Shown piece by piece: positions 1-9,356 of a stretch of 64,000 bases of DNA. Positions within the stretch are counted from its first letter, which is position 1. Each line of letters begins with the position of its first letter. The notes under the pieces were generated by a model, which was not told the DNA's origin, did not search any database, and saw only the letters and a program-made list of their open reading frames with translations. Source of the stretch: Streptomyces chattanoogensis (lineage in GTDB: Bacteria; Actinomycetota; Actinomycetes; Streptomycetales; Streptomycetaceae); NCBI RefSeq assembly GCF_001294335.1, contig NZ_LGKG01000147.1, positions 1-64,000 of the forward strand, in the 5' to 3' direction. Position numbers and translations under genes: made by a program.

Positions 1-2
1 GG

Positions 3-599
3 CGGGTCGCCGAGGGGCTGTCGTACGAGGCGCCGCAGATCCCGCTGGTCTCGAACGTGACCGGGGAGGTCGCCGCCGAGGGGCTGGTGTGCTCGCCCGG
101 CTACTGGGTCCGCCATGTGCGCGAGACCGTGCGCTTCGCCGACGGTGTCCGGGCCCTGGCCGCCGAAGGGGCGTCCGTCTTCCTGGAGTTGGGCCCGGAC
201 GGTGTGCTGACGGCGATGGCCCAGCACACCCTGGACGAGACGGCGGTGGCGGTCCCCGTATTGCGCAAGGACCGGCCCGAGGAGACCGCGCTGCTGACCG
301 CCCTCGCCCACTCTTGCGGACTCCGGCGAGGTGGTGCTGACGGGCAGGCTGTCGCTGCAGGCATACCCGTGGCTGACCGACCACACCATGGGCGGCAGCG
401 TCCTCTTCCCGGCCACCGGCTTTCTGGAGCTGGCGATGCGCGCCGCCGACCAGGTCGGCTGCGACCGGGTCGACGAGTTCGTCCTGATGACCCCGCTGGT
501 GCTCGCGGAGGAGAGCGGTACGCAGGTCCAGGTGCTGGTCGGGCCCGCCGACGAGAAGGGGAGCCGCTCCGTCTCGGTGTACTCGCGCCCGGACGGTGA
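3..599 (+). pseudogene. C-terminal end of a PKS acyltransferase domain, cut off by a frame change
   Basis: Read from base 3, this frame gives the last part of a modular type I PKS acyltransferase domain (SNVTGE, then [14 protein letters not shown], then [10 protein letters not shown]), followed by the usual post-AT segment ending LLTALAH near base 311. After that the frame stops looking like protein and runs through arginine- and glycine-rich out-of-frame sequence to a stop at 597-599. The real continuation, the DH domain, is in the next frame. The linker that normally joins AT to DH, including the YxFQxxxYW-type motif and the first DH residues (HPLL), is absent. The upstream KS and most of the AT lie outside the window. 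AT identity is clear. Whether the break is biological or an assembly collapse between near-identical PKS modules cannot be told from here. Confidence 0.75.
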
Positions 600-3500
600 C
601 TTCGACCAGCCGTGGGTGCAGCACGCGGGCGGCACGCTGACCAGCGGTGAACGGCTCGTGGACTTCGGTTCCACGGTCTGGCCGCCGCAGGGCGCGGTGG
701 CCGTCGACCTGGAGGGCTTCTACGACACGACTGGCTACGGCCCCGCGTTCCAGGGCCTGCGCTCGGTGTGGCAGGGCGAGGACGGTGCCTACGTGGAGGT
801 GGCGCTGCCGGACCAGGTCGCCGACGATGCCGGGGCCTTCGGGCTCCACCCGGTGCTCCTGGACGCGGTGCTCCAGTCACGCCGGATGGCCGGGATCGGC
901 GCTGCGGGGGACAAGCTCCTGCCCTTCGCCTGGCGGGGCGTTTCGCTGCACGCGGGCGGCGCCTCGGTCCTGCGGGCCCGGGTGATCAAGACCGGCGAGG
1001 ACACGGTGTCCATCGTTGCCGTCGACGTCGAAGGTGCCCCCGTCCTGTCCGTTGAGGAACTCGTCCTGCGAGCCCAACTGACCGATGCAGAAACACCGTT
1101 GACGGCGCGGCGCGGCGCGGAGCGCGACGCACTGTTGTCGTTGGAGTGGGTGTCTGGTCCTGAGGTGCGGTCTGCCGAGGTGCGGTGTGTGTCCTTGGGC
1201 GTGGATGAGCTGGGCCTGGGCGCGTCGGTCGCCTCTTTGGCGGAGCTTTCCGGCGATGAGGATTTCGTGGTGGTTCCCGTGTCCGGTGTGGGTGGCGATG
1301 TGCCGTTTGCCGCCCATGAGTTGACGGCCCGGGTTCTCGGTCTGCTTCAGGAGTGGGCCGGCCGGGAGGGTTCCGGCGCTTCGCGTCTGGTGTTTGTCAC
1401 CCGTAACGCAGTCTCCGCCGATGCGGGGGAGTCGGTGGCGGACCTGGCCGGTGCGGCGGTGTGGGGTCTGGTGCGTTCGGCGCAGTCGGAGAGCCCCGGG
1501 CGGTTCGCGCTGGTGGACCTGGAGGCCGGTTCCGGGGATCTGGTGGAGGTGCTTGCGGGTCTGCCGGGTCTGTTGGCTGCTGGGGATGCGCAGTTCGTGG
1601 TGCGCGAGGGTGTTGTGCGGGTGGGGCGGCTGGCGGAGCTGGGTGGTGAGGGTGCGGGGGTGTCGTCGCGGGCGTGGGATGCGGACGGCACGGTGCTGAT
1701 CACTGGTGGTACCGGAGGCTTGGGGCGTGAGCTGGCCCGGCATCTGGTGGCGGAGCGCGGTGTGCGGCATCTGCTGCTGGTCAGCCGGAGCGGACCCGAG
1801 GCGCCGGGCGTCTCCGGACTGAGCGACGAACTGGCCGCCCACGGCGCGCAGATCACCGTGCGTGCCTGTGACGTGGCCGACCGGAAGGCGGTGGACGCTC
1901 TCGTCGCCGCCGTACCGGCCGAACACCCGTTGACCGCCGTGATCCACACGGCCGGTGTTCTCGATGACGGGCTGGTCACCTCGCTGACGCCGGAGCGGCT
2001 GTCGGTCGTACTGCGCCCGAAGGCGGATGCCGCCTGGCATCTGCACGAGGCCACCAAGAACCTCGACCTGGCCGCCTTCGTGCTGTACTCGTCCATCTCC
2101 GGGGTGCTTGGCTCTCTGGGACAGGGCAACTACGCCGCAGGCAACGTCTTCCTCGATGCGCTGGCCGGGCACCGGGTGGGCCTGGGGCTGCCCGCGCAGT
2201 CCCTGGCCTGGGGCGCCTGGACCCAGGACGGCGGCATGACCGCCAACCTCTCCGACACGGATATGCAGCGGATGGCCTCGTACGGGACCGCACCGCTGAG
2301 CCCCGAGCGCGGCCTGGCTCTCTTCGACGCCGCTACCGCCAGCAGCGCGGCCCACCTCGTCGCGGTCGGCCGCGTCTCCGGACCGGTGCGGGCCCAGGGC
2401 CCCGTCCCGTCGATGCTGCGCGGCCTGGTCAAGGGCGCCCGCCGTACAGCCGTGAACACGACAGGAGAGACGGCCGTACTGCTCGCCGACCGACTGCGAG
2501 CAGCGCGCCCCGAGGAGCGCACGCAGCTGATGACCGACGTCGTACGGACCGAGGCCGCCGCCGTCCTCGGACACGCCTCAGCCAAGAACGTCGACGCCCG
2601 CAGGGAGTTCTATGAGCTGGGCTTCGACTCCCTGACCTCCGTCGAACTGCGCAACCGGCTCTCCACCCTCACCGGACTGCACCTCTCGGCAACCGTGGTC
2701 TTCGACAGCAAGACCCCCACCGACCTCGCAGCCCGGCTCCACGCCGACCTGGCCGCCCAGTCGGCCCTGGACGGCTCCGCGTCGCAAGCGGGCTTCCTCC
2801 CGGCCGCCGCACCCGAGACCGACTCGCTCGAGCGGATGTTCCTCGATGCCTTGGAAAGCGGCAGGATCCCGGAGGCCCAGCGCATGCTCTCCGCCCTCGG
2901 CGCCCTCCGCCCGAGCTTCGAGAACACCGCCGAACTGGAGGATCTGCCGCTCCCGGCCACCCTGGCCGAGGGCCCCGGCACGCCGCGGCTGATCTGTGTC
3001 AGCACTCCCACCGCCAACGGCGGCGTACACGAATACGCCAGGCTCGCCGCATCCTTCCGGGGCGAGCGCCACGTCAGTGCGCTGCCGCTGGTCGGCTTTG
3101 CCGCGGGGGAGCGGCTACCGGCCACCCCCGAGACCGCGGTGCGGGTCGTCGCGGAGAGCACGCTTCGCGCGAGCGACGGCAACCCCTTCGTCCTGGTCGG
3201 GCACTCGTCCGCCGGCGCCTTCGCCTACCTGGCGGCGGCCCTGCTGGAGAACACCTGGGGCATCAGGCCCGAGGCCGTGGTGCTGCTGGACACCCTCAGC
3301 CTCCGGCACGAGCAGAACGAGACGATCGACTACGCGGGCCTGATGCGACGCCACTTCATGGTCGACGAGGTCTCGCCGGTACGGATGACGAACTCCAGGC
3401 TGTCGGCGATGGCGCGCTGGATGGGCATGCTGAACCAGCTCGAAGTGCGGCACACGACCGTTCCCGTGCTGATCATCCGTGCCACCAAGGAGACCTTCGG

Positions 3501-3687
3501 CATCGGGACCGACTCGGGAGTGTACGGCGAGGACCACGGCAGCCCGGTCGACGTCCGTAGCGTGGACGCGGACCACTTCTCGATGGTCCGCGACGATGCC
3601 CCGGAGACCGCGCGGATCGTCAAGGAATGGCTCGACTCCCTCAGCAACACATCACAACGGCAAACGAGGGACCAAGGAGCGGAGTAA
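331..3687 (+). CDS. Type I polyketide synthase terminal module, DH-KR-ACP-TE
   Basis: This is the chain-terminating end of a modular PKS. The DH domain (residues 1-255) has the HxxxGxxxxP motif ([11 protein letters not shown], about residue 17) and the second catalytic motif [10 protein letters not shown]. The KR domain (430-690) has the NADPH motif GGTGGLG (about 457) and the VLDDG motif of B-type ketoreductases. The ACP carries its phosphopantetheine serine in GFDSLTS (about 763). The C-terminal thioesterase (870-1118) has GHSSAG (serine about 958) and a late DADHF histidine motif, and would release or cyclise the finished chain. The GTG at 331 is only the first in-frame start after the break. 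The coding frame extends upstream to a stop at 295-297, and the natural protein would have continued from the AT fragment in the other frame. The gene ends in a tandem GAGTAACC repeat. A convergent glycosyltransferase follows. Confidence 0.85.
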   Translation: MVLTGRLSLQAYPWLTDHTMGGSVLFPATGFLELAMRAADQVGCDRVDEFVLMTPLVLAEESGTQVQVLVGPADEKGSRSVSVYSRPDGDFDQPWVQHAGGTLTSGERLVDFGSTVWPPQGAVAVDLEGFYDTTGYGPAFQGLRSVWQGEDGAYVEVALPDQVADDAGAFGLHPVLLDAVLQSRRMAGIGAAGDKLLPFAWRGVSLHAGGASVLRARVIKTGEDTVSIVAVDVEGAPVLSVEELVLRAQLTDAETPLTARRGAERDALLSLEWVSGPEVRSAEVRCVSLGVDELGLGASVASLAELSGDEDFVVVPVSGVGGDVPFAAHELTARVLGLLQEWAGREGSGASRLVFVTRNAVSADAGESVADLAGAAVWGLVRSAQSESPGRFALVDLEAGSGDLVEVLAGLPGLLAAGDAQFVVREGVVRVGRLAELGGEGAGVSSRAWDADGTVLITGGTGGLGRELARHLVAERGVRHLLLVSRSGPEAPGVSGLSDELAAHGAQITVRACDVADRKAVDALVAAVPAEHPLTAVIHTAGVLDDGLVTSLTPERLSVVLRPKADAAWHLHEATKNLDLAAFVLYSSISGVLGSLGQGNYAAGNVFLDALAGHRVGLGLPAQSLAWGAWTQDGGMTANLSDTDMQRMASYGTAPLSPERGLALFDAATASSAAHLVAVGRVSGPVRAQGPVPSMLRGLVKGARRTAVNTTGETAVLLADRLRAARPEERTQLMTDVVRTEAAAVLGHASAKNVDARREFYELGFDSLTSVELRNRLSTLTGLHLSATVVFDSKTPTDLAARLHADLAAQSALDGSASQAGFLPAAAPETDSLERMFLDALESGRIPEAQRMLSALGALRPSFENTAELEDLPLPATLAEGPGTPRLICVSTPTANGGVHEYARLAASFRGERHVSALPLVGFAAGERLPATPETAVRVVAESTLRASDGNPFVLVGHSSAGAFAYLAAALLENTWGIRPEAVVLLDTLSLRHEQNETIDYAGLMRRHFMVDEVSPVRMTNSRLSAMARWMGMLNQLEVRHTTVPVLIIRATKETFGIGTDSGVYGEDHGSPVDVRSVDADHFSMVRDDAPETARIVKEWLDSLSNTSQRQTRDQGAE

Positions 3688-3704
3688 CCGAGTAACCGAG
3701 TAAC
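3682..3704 (+). repeat. Short tandem repeat GAGTAACC across the PKS stop codon
   Basis: GAGTAACC occurs at 3682-3689 and 3690-3697, followed by GAGTAAC at 3698-3704. The first copy contains the TAA stop of the PKS gene. The extra copies look like replication-slippage duplication. Confidence 0.8.
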
Positions 3705-3728
3705 AACGGCACAGCGGCAGAACGCCAC

Positions 3729-3754
3729 GGCGGGCGGCCACCAGGCCGCCCGCC
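3729..3754. terminator. Hairpin terminator between convergent genes (first)
   Basis: An 11-bp perfect inverted repeat (3729-3739 with 3744-3754) around the loop ACCA lies 41 bases after the PKS stop. No T-run follows, as is usual in streptomycetes. Confidence 0.6.
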
Positions 3755-3783
3755 CGGACGTATCCGGGACGCGGTCGCACGCG

Positions 3784-3815
3784 AGACGGCCGGCTGCCTG
3801 AGCAGCCGGCCGTCT
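3784..3815. terminator. Strong hairpin, probably a bidirectional terminator
   Basis: A perfect 14-bp stem (3784-3797 with 3802-3815) with the four-base loop CTGA lies between the convergent PKS and glycosyltransferase genes. It could end transcription from both sides. Confidence 0.75.
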
Positions 3816-3864
3816 ACCGGGTACTGGAGAATGTCACCACCCGTGCGGGTGTACCCGGGGGCTC

Positions 3865-5241
3865 TCAGGCCAGGGCCGGGAGCGCGAGAAGCAGGCTGGC
3901 GGCGGTCTCCCGCCCGCCCGCCGAGCGCATCAGGGCGGCCCGCCGCTCCGACTTCTCGTGGAAGGACGGGGTGCCCAGGACCCTCGTGAGCTTGTCGACG
4001 ATGTCGTTGACGTTGAAGTTCTGCGGCTGGTCGAGGGTCAGGCTGATGCCGAAGTCCTGGCCGCGGACGGCCTGGTCGTAGCAGTCCACCCACAGCGGTC
4101 GCACCACGAGCGGCTTGCCGAAGTACATGCCCTCGTTGTAGCCGTTGCCGCCGCCGTGGGTGAAGAACACCTTGACATGCGGATGAGCCAGCACGTCCAT
4201 CTGCGAAGGAACCCAGCTCTCGACACGCAGGTTGCCCGGCAGCGACGCCATGGGCGGCAGCAGATGCTGCTGTTCCGAGGGCAGCTTCCACAGCACCTGG
4301 TGTCGGCCCTCCAGCCGCCGGGCCACCTCCACCATGGAGCCGACCTGCTCCCGCGTCAGCCGGGTGATCGTCCCGAGCCCCACGTAGACCACGGAGGACT
4401 GGGCGTCCAGCCACCGCGAGAGGTCCTGGTCGTCCGGCGCCTCAGGCAGCGGCGGCACCATGGCACCCACCAGCCGCATCTTCTCCGGGATGTCGAAGGG
4501 GTAGTCCAGCTCGGCGATGGAGTTGCACAGCACCAGCTCGGCGTGCTCGATCCGGGCCATGAAACTGGCCTTCGGCAGCCCGAGTTCCTTGCGCCGCCGG
4601 TTGTCCTCCGCGAGGACCCTGCCCAGTCGGGGGTTGAGGAACATCGCGAAGGTCCGCAGCTTGAACAGCTCGTTGCGGACGCGCTGCGTGAGCGTCATCC
4701 GCCGCGACAACCCCGTGTGCGGGACGGGGAAGCCCCGCGGGGTGTAGCTCTTCGCGAAGTGCGTATGCGCCGTCAGCACATTGCTCGGCAGGAACGGCAC
4801 GCTCAGCACGTACGGGATCTTCCGGGCGATGGCCACGTCGACCGCGAAGCTGCTGATGCAGTCGATGACCATCAGCGCCGGCCGGACCTCGTCGACGACA
4901 GCCTGGAGACGGCGGAACTTCTCCGCCTGGATGCCGGGCCTGTAGGTGTGCCTGACCACCGCGCGGTGAGCCTTGAAGCGCGAAGGCTGCGTTACCTCGC
5001 GGTAGATCTCATCGCTCCACGTCACGGCCGACATTTCGGAGTCGACTTCGCCCAGGGAGGCGAACTCCACAGGGGAGCCCTCTGCGATCCGCTTCACATC
5101 GTTGCGGCGCGGCTCGTCGGTGGCGAACCAGAGGTCCTCCACGCCCTGGCGAGAGAGTTCGCCCGCCAGCACGAGCAGCGGATTGAGCAGGCCGCTCTCC
5201 GGAAGGCTGACGAAGAGGATCGGCCGTCGGGCGGATTCCAT
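3865..5241 (-). CDS. Macrolide glycosyltransferase, polyene mycosaminyltransferase-like
   Basis: This 458-residue GT1-family (MGT/UGT-like) enzyme should transfer an activated deoxysugar to the polyketide aglycone. The N-terminal Rossmann half begins RPILFVSLPESGLLNPLL. The C-terminal half carries the nucleotide-sugar binding region with WVPSQMDVL and FTHGGGNGYNEG (about residue 360). The overall sequence matches my recollection of the PimK/AmphDI/NysDI mycosaminyltransferases of polyene macrolide clusters. The ATG at 5241 is chosen because AGGGA sits 5-6 bases upstream and the family starts just before RPILF. An extension to 5466 would add about 75 low-complexity residues that do not fit the family. 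A PimM-type palindrome 92-107 bases upstream suggests control by the PAS-LuxR regulator at 9357. The sugar identity is inferred from homology only. Confidence 0.85.
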   Translation of the reverse strand: MESARRPILFVSLPESGLLNPLLVLAGELSRQGVEDLWFATDEPRRNDVKRIAEGSPVEFASLGEVDSEMSAVTWSDEIYREVTQPSRFKAHRAVVRHTYRPGIQAEKFRRLQAVVDEVRPALMVIDCISSFAVDVAIARKIPYVLSVPFLPSNVLTAHTHFAKSYTPRGFPVPHTGLSRRMTLTQRVRNELFKLRTFAMFLNPRLGRVLAEDNRRRKELGLPKASFMARIEHAELVLCNSIAELDYPFDIPEKMRLVGAMVPPLPEAPDDQDLSRWLDAQSSVVYVGLGTITRLTREQVGSMVEVARRLEGRHQVLWKLPSEQQHLLPPMASLPGNLRVESWVPSQMDVLAHPHVKVFFTHGGGNGYNEGMYFGKPLVVRPLWVDCYDQAVRGQDFGISLTLDQPQNFNVNDIVDKLTRVLGTPSFHEKSERRAALMRSAGGRETAASLLLALPALA

Positions 5242-5332
5242 GGATTCCCTTTCACCGGTGGCAGGCTGGGCTCGGCGAGCACGCCTGTGTGCGGGGTGAT
5301 TGGTCGCACCTACCTTTGATGTCACGCCGGGC

Positions 5333-5348
5333 GTCGGGAAATCCTTAG
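5333..5348. promoter_or_regulatory. PimM-type PAS-LuxR operator upstream of the glycosyltransferase
   Basis: The 16 bases GTCGGGAAATCCTTAG match the published PimM operator consensus CTVGGGAWWTCCCBAG at 14 of 16 positions, with the GGGAWWTCC core intact. The site lies 92 bases upstream of the glycosyltransferase start, a promoter-proximal position. A homologue of the cognate regulator is encoded at 9357-9971. Confidence 0.6.
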
Positions 5349-5404
5349 ACTTGGCCCCGGACCGGACGAGCCAACTGACGAGGCAGGGCATGGGCCCACC
5401 ACGC

Positions 5405-8400
5405 TCATCGGCCGGAGTCGGGCCCGTCCCGTCCTGGGTCCCAGCCTGCGAGCGCCTCGTCGGCACCGTGGCCCAGCAGTTCGTGGAGCAGCGCGGTCGC
5501 GGGCAGTGCCGGGTGGAGGTACACGCGCTCGCGGCGTTGTTCGACGGCGGACAGCAGCATCCGGAAGGTGTTCCTCGCCTCCTCGATCCGCCCGCCGTGA
5601 TGTTGCGCCTGACCCAACAGGCCCAGGTGGAGCGGGTGGCGTATGTACGTCCTGGACTGGCTCAATTCGGCCAGCGAGGTGTGCATGAGGGCGAGGCCAT
5701 CGTCGTGATCTCCTGCATGCACCAGGCCCCACCCTTTGACGACGCCCAGCATTGCCCTCCAGTAGAGAAGTCCATGGTCGCCCGCAACGCGGACGCCCTG
5801 GTCGCTCGAGGCGAGTGCGGTGCGGGTGTCCCCCTCCCAAGCCGCCACGACCCCGTCCACGTACAGCGCGAAGGAGCGGTCGGACGGCCTGCTCTCGTAC
5901 TCGGTGAGGGTCAACAGCTCACGTCGGCGCGCGTCGGCGGTCTGCCGGTGCCCAAGGAGCCAGTGGGTGAAGGTGTCGTAGGAGCGGCAGGAGACGCGCG
6001 GGTCGTGCTGGAAGGTACGCGCCAGCGCATGACCCTCGTTGGCGAAACGATCTGCCATGCCGACGCCGCGCTCCAGTTCGGCGAGCGCCTGCGGCAGCAT
6101 TCCGCGCACATGCAGCACGATGCCTTCGCCGTACGCCGCACCGAGCGCCGCCACGGGCTCCCCGGTCTGCTGCGAGATGTCCCGCAGCAGTCCCGACAAC
6201 TGCCGTGAGGTGTCGTAGCGGCCGGTGACCAGGTGTGCCGCGCACAGCGCCCAGAGCACCGACGGGTCCTCGGGGGCATGAGTGACCGTGCTGAGGGCGC
6301 GACCGCGCATCAATGCCGCCTCGGCCTCGGGGTGGCCGTAGCCGCGAGTGGTGGCGAGTACCTGGCCGAGTTGAATGTGCAGCCTCTGTTCCAGGCTCAC
6401 CGTGGCGGAATCGTCCGGCGGCAGGAAGCCGACCAGGTGTACTGCGCGGCGTAGCCAGATCTCCACCTGCTCGTACGCCATGGACTGCTCGGCGTGTTCC
6501 ACGGCGAGCAGCAGCCGAGGCAGCACCTCCACGGCGGGCAGTGCACTCTTGGCGTGCCAGCTGTGATGTGCCACCCGCTCGATCTCCTCGTCCCCCACGT
6601 ACCCGCGCCTGCGTGCGCACAGTGCGTCGGCGACCCTGGCGTGCAGGCGGTGACGGTCCTCACGGGGGAGCTCGTCAACGAGCGCCTCCTGGACCAGGGC
6701 GTGAGCGAAGTGCAGCTGCCCCGGATGGTGCGGGTCCTCACCGAGCAGGCCGGCACGGATGGCCGACTCAAGACCCGCGATGACCGGTTCGTCGCCCGCG
6801 GCGATCCGGCGCAACAGATCGGTGTCCACCTCGGCGCCGATGATGGCGCACAGTCGAAGCACCCGCAGGACCGGCTCGGGCAGCGCGGCGAACCGCTGGT
6901 GCAGCGCCTCGCGCACGCCGGTGGGAATGTGAGCCAGCAGCGCGTCCACCGCATCCGGGCGATGGAGCTTCCGCGCATCGCCCACAAGGGAGAGAAGCTG
7001 CATCACAAAGTACGGATTGCCTGCGCTGCGGCGGTGCAGCACCTCGACAACCCTCGGGTCCACACCAGCTCCTGCATGTGCCTCGACGAGGGCGCCGACG
7101 GCTTGCAGGGAGAGCCCGCCGAGCCGCAGCGTCTCGGTCCTGGGGCCACGGAGTACGCAGGAGACCATCCGGCGCAGCTCTGCGTCCGACTCGGCCTCGA
7201 ACTTCCGGACCGTGAGCACGATGCCGAGCGGATGGCCCTGGCAGCGGGTGCTCAGCAGCCTGAGCAGGTCGAGGGAGGCGGTGTCCGCCCATTGCAGATC
7301 CTCGAGGAGCAGCACGAGCGGGTGTTGCCCGGCGAGGGTGAGTAACACCTCGCAGACCGCGTCGTGGGCGAGGAAGCGGGCCTGGGACCAGTCGGAGGCC
7401 CATTGCGGGCCTCCGGTCCGGGCCGCCGACCGCTCGGGCATCAGTGGGGCGAGCAGGGCGCCGTACGGTTCCGTCGCCTTGCGGAAGGCGTCCGGCCGGG
7501 TGGCGGACAGCCGCCGCAGGATCTGGGTCCAGAGCCAGTAGGCGGGGACGCCTTCGCCGGGGAAGCAGTGGCTCCAGATCACCTCCAGCCTGGGGCCCTT
7601 CTCCTGCGCGTCCATGCTCTCCAGACGTGCCGCAAGTTCCAGCAGCAGGCGGGTCTTTCCGACGCCTGCCGGGCCGAGGACGCCGGCCACATGGCCGTGG
7701 CCCACGACCGCGCTCGCGGCGGCGGTCGTCAGGCGGTCGAGGTCCTGGCCGCGGCCGATGAACGGCGAAGGGACAGCCGTCCACCCCGACTCGAACTCCG
7801 GGGATGCGCCGGCCGCCGTGGCGGCTGCCGACTCGTGTTCCGGCCCGGGCACGGGCTGCCACCGGGCTGTCCCCGCTTGCGTGCCGGCGGCATCCGTCCG
7901 CGCGCCCGGCGGCACATCGGTTCGCGCCTCCGGGCGCGCCTCGGTCCCCGTGGTCCCCTCCCGTTCGACGGCCGCCCCGGAGTCATCCGTCCCGTTGGCG
8001 TCGTTGGTTGCCACCGCCCGGCCGTGCCCCTGGGGCGTGACGGCCGTCCTCCCCGCCCCGGAACCCCCGAAGCCCTCGGGGTTCTGTTCTCCGTCGTCTC
8101 CGGTCTCGTTCCTCACGACCGGGACATGTGACGCTCCGGTGGACTCCGGTGGTGTGGGAGGCAGCTTCTTCGAGGGGGCGCTCGCTTCCGGCTCCTGGCG
8201 CAGGATCGCGTTTCTGACCCGGCGTAGTTCCGCTGCGGTGTCCAGTCCGAACTGCTCGACCAGATGACTACGCGTCCGCTCGTACACCTCAAGCGCCTCG
8301 GCCTGCCGCCCGAGCCGGGACAGCGCCGTCATGAGGTGGCCGACCAGCCGCTCCCGCGTGGGATGACGGCGCGCCTCCCCGTCCAGATCGGCGGCGACCT

Positions 8401-9004
8401 CTTCGGCCGCGCCGAGAGCCAGCCGCGCCTCCGCGCAGGACTCCACGGCGGTGAGCCGGAGCTGTTCGAGTCGGGTGCACTCGCCACTGAGCGGCAGATT
8501 GCCGTCGAACTCCGCGTAGGGCGAGCCGCGCCACAGCCCCAAAGCCTCCGTGAGCAGGGCCTGCGCGGTACGCGGATCGTGCTGCTCCAGCAGCCGCCGT
8601 CCGTCGGTGACCAGACGCTCGAACCGGCAGGCATCGACCTGTTCGGGATCGAGATCGAGGACGTAACCGCGCGTCCGATGACGCAGCACCGAAAGTTGGC
8701 CCGTTCCCGCCACTGTATGCAGGGCCCGGCGCAGATGAGAAACATGGCTTTGGAGCGTGGCGACGGCGTGTTGGGGTGCCCCGTCACCCCACAGTTCCTC
8801 GATGAGCACTTCGGTGGGCACCACGCGGCCAAGGCGGATGAGCAGCAGGGCGAGCAGTGTTCGCCGGCGTGGCGGGCCGAGCGGCAGGTCATGACCGTTG
8901 CGTCGCGCCGACATGGGCCCCAGAACGTTCAGGAAGAGCTCAGCCCCGCCGGTCGTCGTGGGTGACACGTTTGCGGTCGGAGGTGCGTGCATGACGGTCC
9001 CCAT
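5405..9004 (-). CDS. SARP-LAL type pathway regulator (PimR/PteR-like)
   Basis: This large transcriptional activator of about 1199 residues has an N-terminal OmpR-type winged helix (about 15-105) followed by a bacterial transcriptional activation domain (about 110-265), which is the SARP signature. A disordered, charged linker leads to an AAA-type ATPase with Walker A GPAGVGKT (about 445) and Walker B LVLLLEDLQWAD (about 570), and then a long TPR-like helical C-terminus. The LuxR helix-turn-helix of classical LAL proteins is absent. Length and layout match PimR and PteR of polyene clusters. Starts at 9004 (ATG) or 8992 (ATG, with GGGGA just upstream) are both possible, and the ORF is open to 9217. 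It is divergent from the PAS-LuxR gene and shares with it an intergenic region containing SARP heptamer repeats. Confidence 0.85.
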   Translation of the reverse strand: MGTVMHAPPTANVSPTTTGGAELFLNVLGPMSARRNGHDLPLGPPRRRTLLALLLIRLGRVVPTEVLIEELWGDGAPQHAVATLQSHVSHLRRALHTVAGTGQLSVLRHRTRGYVLDLDPEQVDACRFERLVTDGRRLLEQHDPRTAQALLTEALGLWRGSPYAEFDGNLPLSGECTRLEQLRLTAVESCAEARLALGAAEEVAADLDGEARRHPTRERLVGHLMTALSRLGRQAEALEVYERTRSHLVEQFGLDTAAELRRVRNAILRQEPEASAPSKKLPPTPPESTGASHVPVVRNETGDDGEQNPEGFGGSGAGRTAVTPQGHGRAVATNDANGTDDSGAAVEREGTTGTEARPEARTDVPPGARTDAAGTQAGTARWQPVPGPEHESAAATAAGASPEFESGWTAVPSPFIGRGQDLDRLTTAAASAVVGHGHVAGVLGPAGVGKTRLLLELAARLESMDAQEKGPRLEVIWSHCFPGEGVPAYWLWTQILRRLSATRPDAFRKATEPYGALLAPLMPERSAARTGGPQWASDWSQARFLAHDAVCEVLLTLAGQHPLVLLLEDLQWADTASLDLLRLLSTRCQGHPLGIVLTVRKFEAESDAELRRMVSCVLRGPRTETLRLGGLSLQAVGALVEAHAGAGVDPRVVEVLHRRSAGNPYFVMQLLSLVGDARKLHRPDAVDALLAHIPTGVREALHQRFAALPEPVLRVLRLCAIIGAEVDTDLLRRIAAGDEPVIAGLESAIRAGLLGEDPHHPGQLHFAHALVQEALVDELPREDRHRLHARVADALCARRRGYVGDEEIERVAHHSWHAKSALPAVEVLPRLLLAVEHAEQSMAYEQVEIWLRRAVHLVGFLPPDDSATVSLEQRLHIQLGQVLATTRGYGHPEAEAALMRGRALSTVTHAPEDPSVLWALCAAHLVTGRYDTSRQLSGLLRDISQQTGEPVAALGAAYGEGIVLHVRGMLPQALAELERGVGMADRFANEGHALARTFQHDPRVSCRSYDTFTHWLLGHRQTADARRRELLTLTEYESRPSDRSFALYVDGVVAAWEGDTRTALASSDQGVRVAGDHGLLYWRAMLGVVKGWGLVHAGDHDDGLALMHTSLAELSQSRTYIRHPLHLGLLGQAQHHGGRIEEARNTFRMLLSAVEQRRERVYLHPALPATALLHELLGHGADEALAGWDPGRDGPDSGR

Positions 9005-9112
9005 GGCTCTCGCGGATATGGCTGACGGACGATTTCGAGCTGACTGTTCTCCTACCGTCCTCTGCGGATCTTGACATAGAGAAAGCACCTTCCAGGGTGG
9101 ATGCCCATCGAT

Positions 9113-9141
9113 TGGCAAGAAAGCGGCAGGTGTTCGGCAAG
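9113..9141 (+). promoter_or_regulatory. SARP operator: three heptamer direct repeats at 11-bp spacing
   Basis: Three heptamers, TGGCAAG (9113-9119), CGGCAGG (9124-9130) and CGGCAAG (9135-9141), are each separated by 4 bases. This is the arrangement and consensus (CGGCAAG) described for the PimR operator. Further near-copies follow: CGACAAG (9147-9153), TGGCAGG (9169-9175) and TGGCAAG (9179-9185), at less regular spacing. The site lies between the divergent SARP-LAL and PAS-LuxR genes, and the repeats read towards the PAS-LuxR gene. Confidence 0.75.
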
Positions 9142-9356
9142 GATTTCGACAAGGGGTCCGGAAAACGATGGCAGGCGATGGCAAGGGGCCGCCAGTGGCA
9201 CGACCAGGACCCCGCAAGGGCGATGACGCACAATGTTCAACATCTGGAGATACCGCTGGTCCCAGGGTCGATGACGCCCCTGATGACGGCCTTCACCGCC
9301 GCTCGCCAGCCTCCGAATAGATTTCGCCCTCAAGTTCTCTGACAGGGAGCCCTCTC

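Noticed and set aside
5242..5466. N-terminal extension of the glycosyltransferase
   Set aside because: It would add about 75 disordered residues and run through the predicted operator; the ATG at 5241 has AGGGA upstream and matches the family start.
9071..9099. TTGACA at 9071 as a standard sigma-70 promoter
   Set aside because: No acceptable -10 hexamer is found 16-18 bases downstream.
9259..9270. TGGTCCCAGGG-like sequence as a second PimM operator
   Set aside because: The GGGAWWTCC core is not preserved.
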